A DNA stretch of 64,000 nt. Source: JBEVJK01 sp040510195. Its GTDB lineage: Bacteria > Pseudomonadota > Alphaproteobacteria > Rhizobiales > Rhizobiaceae. The stretch lies in NCBI GenBank assembly GCA_040510195.1, contig JBEVJK010000069.1:1-64000 (forward strand), read 5' to 3'. The notes below the pieces were generated by a model. It saw only the letters and a list, made by a program, of their open reading frames with translations, ran no database searches and was not told the DNA's origin. Positions 59,723-64,000 of the stretch are shown here, one piece after another (position 1 is the first letter of the stretch; each line of letters begins with the position of its first letter). The position numbers and the translations under genes were made by a program.

Positions 59723-60607
59723 TCACCCTCTGGCTGTCGACGCGAGCCCGTCCAGCCGCGCCTTGTGCTCTTCCCCGAAGCGAAGGCTCGCGGCATCGAT
59801 GTTATCCCGTAGATGCGTCCTCGACGACGTCCCCGGTATCACCAGGATGTTGGGGCTTCGCGCCAACAGCCATGCGAGCGCGACCTTCTGCGCGCTTGTC
59901 CCGAGCTCGGTCGCGATTTCCGTCAGGCCCTCGGACTGAAGGGGGGAGAACCCGCCCAGCGGGAAATAGGGCACATAGGCGATGCCGTCCGCGGCAAGGC
60001 CGTCGATCATCGCGTCGTCGTCGCGATGGACAAGGTTATAGTGGTTCTGAACGCAGACGACCGGCGCGATGTCCCGCGCCATGACGAGCTGCTCCATGCT
60101 CACGGTGCTGATGCCGATATGGTCGATCAGCCCCTCGTCGCGCATGCTTCGCATCGTCCGCATCGGCGCCGCGATGTCGTCGCCGGGGCCTCCCATGCGC
60201 AGGTTGACCACGGGCATCCTCGCAAGGCCGAGCCTTTCGAGGTTGTCCTCGACCGATTTCCGCAGGAAGTCGTCGCTGCGCTCCAGGATCCATCCACCCT
60301 TGTCGTCTCGCCAGGCGCCGATCTTGGTGACCAGGACCAATCCCGCCGGATAGGGAGCGATCGCCTCTCGGATCAGCCGGTTCGTGACGTGGGGCCCGTA
60401 ATAGTCGCTGGTGTCGATGTGGTCGATGCCGAGGGCGATCGCCTCGCGCAGGACGGCAAGTGCTTCATCCTCGCTCTTGGGCGGTCCGAAGACATGAGGG
60501 CCCGCAAGCTGCATCGCGCCATAGCCCATGCGGTTCACGCTGAGCGAGGTGCCGGGAAAGGTGAAGCGCCCGGCCGCGGCGGCGGGCGAGGGAGTGGCAA
60601 GGGTCAT
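59723..60607 (-). CDS. Aldo/keto reductase
   Basis: A 294-residue NADPH-dependent TIM-barrel oxidoreductase. Asp65 and Tyr70 (DTSDYYGPH) and Lys95 (VLVTKIG) are in place, but the usual catalytic His is replaced in VVNLRMGG, as in YdbC-type relatives. The C-terminal NADPH-binding VIPGTSSRTHLRDNI is present. The start at 60607 is the first that begins the barrel; it diverges from the DUF899 gene across about 200 bp. Confidence 0.9.
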   Translation of the reverse strand: MTLATPSPAAAAGRFTFPGTSLSVNRMGYGAMQLAGPHVFGPPKSEDEALAVLREAIALGIDHIDTSDYYGPHVTNRLIREAIAPYPAGLVLVTKIGAWRDDKGGWILERSDDFLRKSVEDNLERLGLARMPVVNLRMGGPGDDIAAPMRTMRSMRDEGLIDHIGISTVSMEQLVMARDIAPVVCVQNHYNLVHRDDDAMIDGLAADGIAYVPYFPLGGFSPLQSEGLTEIATELGTSAQKVALAWLLARSPNILVIPGTSSRTHLRDNIDAASLRFGEEHKARLDGLASTARG

Positions 60608-60814
60608 CGAAGGTTCCTCGTCGGACTGGTCCACAAGCACAATCTGGGGCGCCGTGATCGCTTTGGTAATCCCGGCAATCCCGAATAGTCTGATCGGCCG
60701 CAAGCCGTAAGGCGCAGCGGAGTGGAACAGGTGCCGAGCGTCAAAGCGCAGAAGCTGCCCGGGAACCCTGAGGCGGGTGGCCAGTTGAAAGGGTTTGAAC
60801 TGGGAGACAAGGTC

Positions 60815-61537
60815 ATGGCCGACGGTTCCGCCCTGCAACCCGCCACTTCGATCGCTCACAAGAATCGGGCCCGCCAGCCCAACGAGAGCGCCGAGTACCG
60901 CAAGGCGCGCGAGGCCCTGCTGGCCGAGGAGATCGAACTCAACCGCCACATCGCGCGCGTGGCGGCCCAGCGTCGGGCCTTGCCGCCAGGCGGCGAAGTG
61001 AAGGGCGACTATCAGTTCATGGGCGAAGCCAGCAGCGTGGCCGGCGCCAATCCCGTCGGCTTCGAGGCGCTTTTCGGCGATAAGGACACCCTGTTCGTCT
61101 ACAACTGGATGTACGGTCCCAAGCGCCAGCGCCCTTGTCCCATGTGCACTGCGCTTCTGAGCTGCCTTGACGGCAACGCCGATCACCTCCGCCAGCGGAT
61201 CGCCCTCGCCGTCGTCGGCCTTTCGCCCATCGAGCGGCAGATCGCCTTCAAGGTCGAGCGTGGCTGGAAGAACCTGCCGCTCTATGCCGACGTCAACGGG
61301 AATTTCAGCCGCGACTACCACGCCATCATGGACGATGGGGTCGACACCGCCGCCGAGAACATCTTCACACGGCGCGACGGGACCATCCGGCACTTCTGGG
61401 GCGCGGAGCTGGGTTTCGAGTCGGCCGATCCGGGCAAGGACCCGACGACCGAGCCGGACCTGATGATGCTGTGGAACGTCCTCGACTGGACGCCGGAAGG
61501 CCGCGGGACCGACTGGTACCCGAAGATCACCTACTAA
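60815..61537 (+). CDS. DUF899 family thioredoxin-like protein
   Basis: A 240-residue protein of the DUF899 family, with a thioredoxin-like core. Residues 12-35 are a charged helix, LFVYNWMYGP follows, and a CPMC motif is at about 109-112, close to the redox-site position. The ATG at 60815 has GGGAG before it, and the longer frame to 60722 is not needed. It is divergent from the aldo/keto reductase, with which it may share control. Confidence 0.88.
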   Translation: MADGSALQPATSIAHKNRARQPNESAEYRKAREALLAEEIELNRHIARVAAQRRALPPGGEVKGDYQFMGEASSVAGANPVGFEALFGDKDTLFVYNWMYGPKRQRPCPMCTALLSCLDGNADHLRQRIALAVVGLSPIERQIAFKVERGWKNLPLYADVNGNFSRDYHAIMDDGVDTAAENIFTRRDGTIRHFWGAELGFESADPGKDPTTEPDLMMLWNVLDWTPEGRGTDWYPKITY

Positions 61538-61570
61538 CGGTCAGAGTGCGGGAATTTATCTACACCCATC

Positions 61571-61993
61571 TTATAGGTGGTGGTCATGCTCGCTCAGGGA
61601 AATCCCAACGTCCTGCAGAAAGCGAAAAAGTGAACCAACAATCAACAGCAATGAGAGGATGAAGAGCGCGCCCGCGCTCGGTTCGTGCCTGTAGCCCAGG
61701 AAGGCAAAGACAAACCCCACGAGCAAAAGTGCCGTGATGGAGATGCCGGCGGATAAGGCAAGCCGAAGTGCTTGGTTGAGCAGCCTCTCGCGGCGCTTAA
61801 GGCGCTCGACGTCGGCCTTTAGCCACGCCCTTTCAGCGTCGCTCTCGGCGATCTGATTGAGGTTTCTGATCCTGTCGGTGATGCCAGCCATTCGGGTTAT
61901 GAGGATCGAAATGAGAGCGGCGACAGCGCTGAGGAGGAAGGCGGGCGCCACAGCATGAGAAATCATGGTCGCGAGAGTGTCGGTGTCGAACAT
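61571..61993 (-). CDS. DUF2721 membrane protein
   Basis: A 140-residue protein with three predicted membrane helices (about 15-35, 80-100 and 105-127) and a charged central region rich in Arg and Glu between the first two, the layout of the DUF2721 family. No function is known. It ends in HDHH. It converges on the DUF899 gene with 33 bases between stops. Confidence 0.84.
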   Translation of the reverse strand: MFDTDTLATMISHAVAPAFLLSAVAALISILITRMAGITDRIRNLNQIAESDAERAWLKADVERLKRRERLLNQALRLALSAGISITALLLVGFVFAFLGYRHEPSAGALFILSLLLIVGSLFRFLQDVGISLSEHDHHL

Positions 61994-62122
61994 CTCGATC
62001 CATCCTGAAGAATGACACTCCAGAAATAGTATCCAGCGGCAAGGGAGAGAAAAAGGGCTTGTAGATCCAGTCGGGTTGACGAAGGTTTACAACGACGTTT
62101 GTCGGAGGGTGGGGTGCTGGCT

Positions 62123-62770
62123 ATGGAACAACGCACCGAGTCGCGAATCCCGCCAGCAGCAACGATCCTCGCGGTCTTGGCCCTGTTGTTTGCAGTGCCT
62201 CATCACATCGAGGTGCTGCCGATGTGGATGTCCCATGCAGTCGCTCTGGCAATCCTCGTGCCCATGGCAGCAATTGCCTTCGCCAGGACGAACGTTGCGC
62301 GCTGGCTCCGCGTCGAGCGGACCATGATCCAATTCTTCGCGGGAGTCTATGTTCTCAACACCGCAGCAGAACTCGCCGACATGGTTGGCATCATAACTCT
62401 TCATCGTCCGGAAACCCGTGCGGTCTCTCTGCTGTCGTCGTCGCTCGCTATCTGGGTTACCAACGTCCTGGCCTTTGGTCTGGTGTATTGGCAGATCGAT
62501 CGCGGTGGCCCGTACGCCAAGGCAACCGGTACACAGAGAAAGCCAGACTGGCAATTCCCGCAGCCGGAGTCAGCGGAGGATCGCGTCCCCGATTGGCAGC
62601 CGCGGTTCGTCGATTATCTGTTCCTCGCCTTCAACACGGCGACCGCCTTCAGCCCGACAGACGCCCTGCCGCTCACCCAGCGGGCGAAGTTGCTGATGAT
62701 GCTCGAAAGCACAATCTCGCTCGTTACGCTCGTCGTAGTAGCAGCGAGAGCGATCAATGTCATTCCGTAG
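62123..62770 (+). CDS. Membrane protein of unknown function with channel-like C-terminus
   Basis: A 215-residue protein with about five hydrophobic segments. After a polar loop, DYLFLAFNTATAFSPTDALPLT is followed by a final helix (ESTISLVTLVVVAARAINVI). This loop-then-helix recalls the pore of two-helix K+ channels and the DUF1345 family, but the TVGYG filter is missing. ATG 62123 is chosen; GTG 62114 and TTG 62099 are alternatives behind the same GGAGGG. Confidence 0.72.
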   Translation: MEQRTESRIPPAATILAVLALLFAVPHHIEVLPMWMSHAVALAILVPMAAIAFARTNVARWLRVERTMIQFFAGVYVLNTAAELADMVGIITLHRPETRAVSLLSSSLAIWVTNVLAFGLVYWQIDRGGPYAKATGTQRKPDWQFPQPESAEDRVPDWQPRFVDYLFLAFNTATAFSPTDALPLTQRAKLLMMLESTISLVTLVVVAARAINVIP

Positions 62771-63114
62771 CGATGACTTCTACATGAAAAATATAACCTA
62801 GCAGATTTCGAAGAAATGGGACATAGTTAACGAGCATTCAATCTCTATCCGGGCAAGTTTTTGAATCGCCACAGCAGTAGTCCAGGTCGGTAGTGCTTAA
62901 GGTCGCGGGGGAATAGCTCGCAAAACGCTGCTGCCGCCTGCGGATCAACCACGAAATTCTGGAACGCGGCATAGCGTGCTGGAAATGCACGTGATTAGAT
63001 TCTCGTCGTTCCAAGGTCGTCGCCCTCGCCAGTTTTCGTACCTGCATGCGAGCTATTCCAGTTCGTCTGTTGAACCCTGCAAGGAGGTGCTGCATACCCC
63101 TTGCCTGCCAAAGT
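62771..63114. other. A+T-richer gap with a protein-tail remnant
   Basis: The first 70 bases have no coding signal. 62845-62994 carries the short remnant described separately. The rest, up to 63114, shows nothing recognisable. The region is lower in G+C than the neighbouring genes, like the right end of a decayed segment. Confidence 0.5.
62845..62994 (-). pseudogene. Possible C-terminal remnant of an unidentified gene
   Basis: One minus-strand frame, open for 49 codons from just after a TAA to a TAG, has protein-like sequence (AFPARYAAFQNFVVDPQA ... HYRPGLLLWRFKNLPG) with no suitable start codon or ribosome-binding site. It looks like the tail of a lost gene, but no family is recognised, and chance openness in this G+C range is possible. 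Confidence 0.35.
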
Positions 63115-63849
63115 TCACATGTTGACGAGTTTGCCCAGGCGGAGCTGGGTCGCGGCCTCGGCGACCACGGTTCCCTTCAGCTCGTAGAGATGCAGCGCTG
63201 CGGACACAGCGGCGATCGCCTCGTCGCCTCGGCGGGCGGCCTCGAGCACATGCGACAGGTCGACCAGTGCATCCGCCCGGTCGTTGACGAAGTCGGTCCC
63301 TTCGGCGATCGTCACCGCTTCGCGCGCGAGCGCCTCCGCCGCCCGGAGCTCTGCCCGCCGCGCATGCACGCGTGCGCGTACGCGGCGCCGACGGACCTGC
63401 GTCACCAGGTCGCCGCTCGCAGCCAGCTGGGCGCTGAGTTTGGCAAAGTCCTCGGCCTCGTCGCGTCCCTGTTCGAGGATCACCACGGCGAGGGACGCCG
63501 CCATCGTCGAACGGAACGCGCGTTCGCCCATCTCTTCAAGGGCGCGATACGTTGCGCGCGCGCTCCTCTCGGCCGCAGCGGGGTTCCCGGCGAGCAGCTC
63601 GACGACGGCCTCGTGCTCTGAGGACGCCACGTAGAGCGTAAGGCCGAGGTCGGCGTATGTGGCATTGCTCATCGTGATCAGGTCGCGGGCAGTTGCGAAG
63701 CGGCCGACAATCGCGTTGAGGCATGCGAGCTGGCGGAGGATCGCCGCCTCCGACTCTGGGCTTTCGCCCACCTGCACGCGCATCGCCTCGCAACGGCGGA
63801 TGCCCTCGGCTGCCGGGGTAGGCCCGAACCACAAGGAGGTCGCGAACAA
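63115..63849 (-). pseudogene. Truncated C-terminal TPR part of a large AAA/nucleotide-cyclase-type protein
   Basis: These 244 codons are TPR-like, beginning WFGPTPAAEGIRRCE and ending LHLYELKGTVVAEAATQLR. That is the end of the long adenylate-cyclase/AAA-ATPase/TPR proteins common in actinobacteria and some proteobacteria, normally over 1000 residues. The frame is closed by TGA two codons before the TTG at 63849, and the next gene upstream is the tail of an unrelated alpha/beta hydrolase, so the catalytic and ATPase domains are missing. Confidence 0.65.
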
Positions 63850-63921
63850 GGATCAGATGCAGAACCCATCTGCAGATCGAATGAACCAACACCTGGAGGC
63901 TTGGTGCCTGCCAGTTACCCC

Positions 63922-64000
63922 TCAGTCCTGCGTCTTGAGGAAGTCCGAGACAGTGCGCATGCAGCGGTCCCGCTCCTCGACATGCGGCATGTGGCTCGAA
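63922..64000 (-). CDS. Alpha/beta hydrolase, C-terminal end (partial)
   Basis: The last 25 codons of a gene that continues beyond the window. SSHMPHVEERDRCMRTVSDF contains the catalytic His context (SSHMPHVE) that ends many alpha/beta hydrolases such as proline iminopeptidase and haloalkane dehalogenase relatives. It ends at TGA 63924-63922. Confidence 0.7.
   Translation of the reverse strand, partial: SSHMPHVEERDRCMRTVSDFLKTQD

Overview
The window is about two thirds G+C and densely coded. It reads as the chromosome of a Hyphomicrobiales (Rhizobiales) alphaproteobacterium, close to Mesorhizobium or another Phyllobacteriaceae. Pointers to this are a PodJ-type polar organiser with Sel1 repeats, a class I lysyl-tRNA synthetase, ThuA almost as in Sinorhizobium, the ligase-associated DNA-repair island, and an FrcA-like sugar ABC ATPase. 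This assignment comes from protein family resemblance only; no database search was possible.

Layout. 0-6.1 kb: a tRNA-Thr(CGT) next to a low-G+C edge, a thuA/oxidoreductase operon behind a perfect LacI-type palindrome, a Pro/Ala-rich membrane-anchored protein, and two more Gfo/Idh/MocA dehydrogenases. 6.2-13.1 kb: ATP-dependent DNA ligase and MBL exonuclease, divergent from a TPR-methyltransferase, a DEXH helicase and the PdeM endonuclease. 13.1-18.7 kb: a TIGR02186-like membrane protein, a TauE/SafE permease and PodJ. 19.2-26.2 kb: a MerR regulator and a complete beta-oxidation operon (two acyl-CoA dehydrogenases, thiolase, FadJ-like fusion), with matching palindromes before the regulator and before the operon. 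26.3-31.7 kb: an S24-type repressor, a secreted nuclease-like protein, LysRS, a TerB-like protein, a sterol-desaturase-type hydroxylase and an orphan periplasmic binding protein. 32-38.2 kb: a sugar ABC importer without an ATPase, its LacI regulator and a GH127 beta-L-arabinofuranosidase, behind two copies of a GAAAAGCTTTTCCC-type operator.

38.2-49.4 kb is accessory-looking: an adenylation/carrier/acyltransferase fusion, a DUF1428 protein, an MBL/pseudo-receiver/GAF fusion, an iron-permease remnant, a diguanylate cyclase cut by an in-frame TAA, an L,D-transpeptidase, two lipoproteins, an operon of isoprenylcysteine-methyltransferase-like protein, CAT-fold acyltransferase and SDR carrying a SEC-C tail, and a thioredoxin-fold peroxiredoxin. 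49.7-54.0 kb: a sugar ABC system whose two permease halves are fused in one 750-residue chain. 54.2-64 kb: an alpha/beta hydrolase, an LssY-C protein, a BTAD/TolB/TPR regulator divergent from a DUF1194 protein and a bacterial phytochelatin-synthase-like protease, an aldo/keto reductase, a DUF899 protein, small membrane proteins, and, at the right edge, gene remnants next to the tail of another alpha/beta hydrolase.

The most promising material for something new is the DUF1194/phytochelatin-synthase/BTAD group, the adenylation-carrier-acyltransferase fusion, the methyltransferase-acyltransferase-SDR operon, and the methyltransferase embedded in the ligase repair island. No CRISPR array, insertion sequence or rRNA gene was seen.
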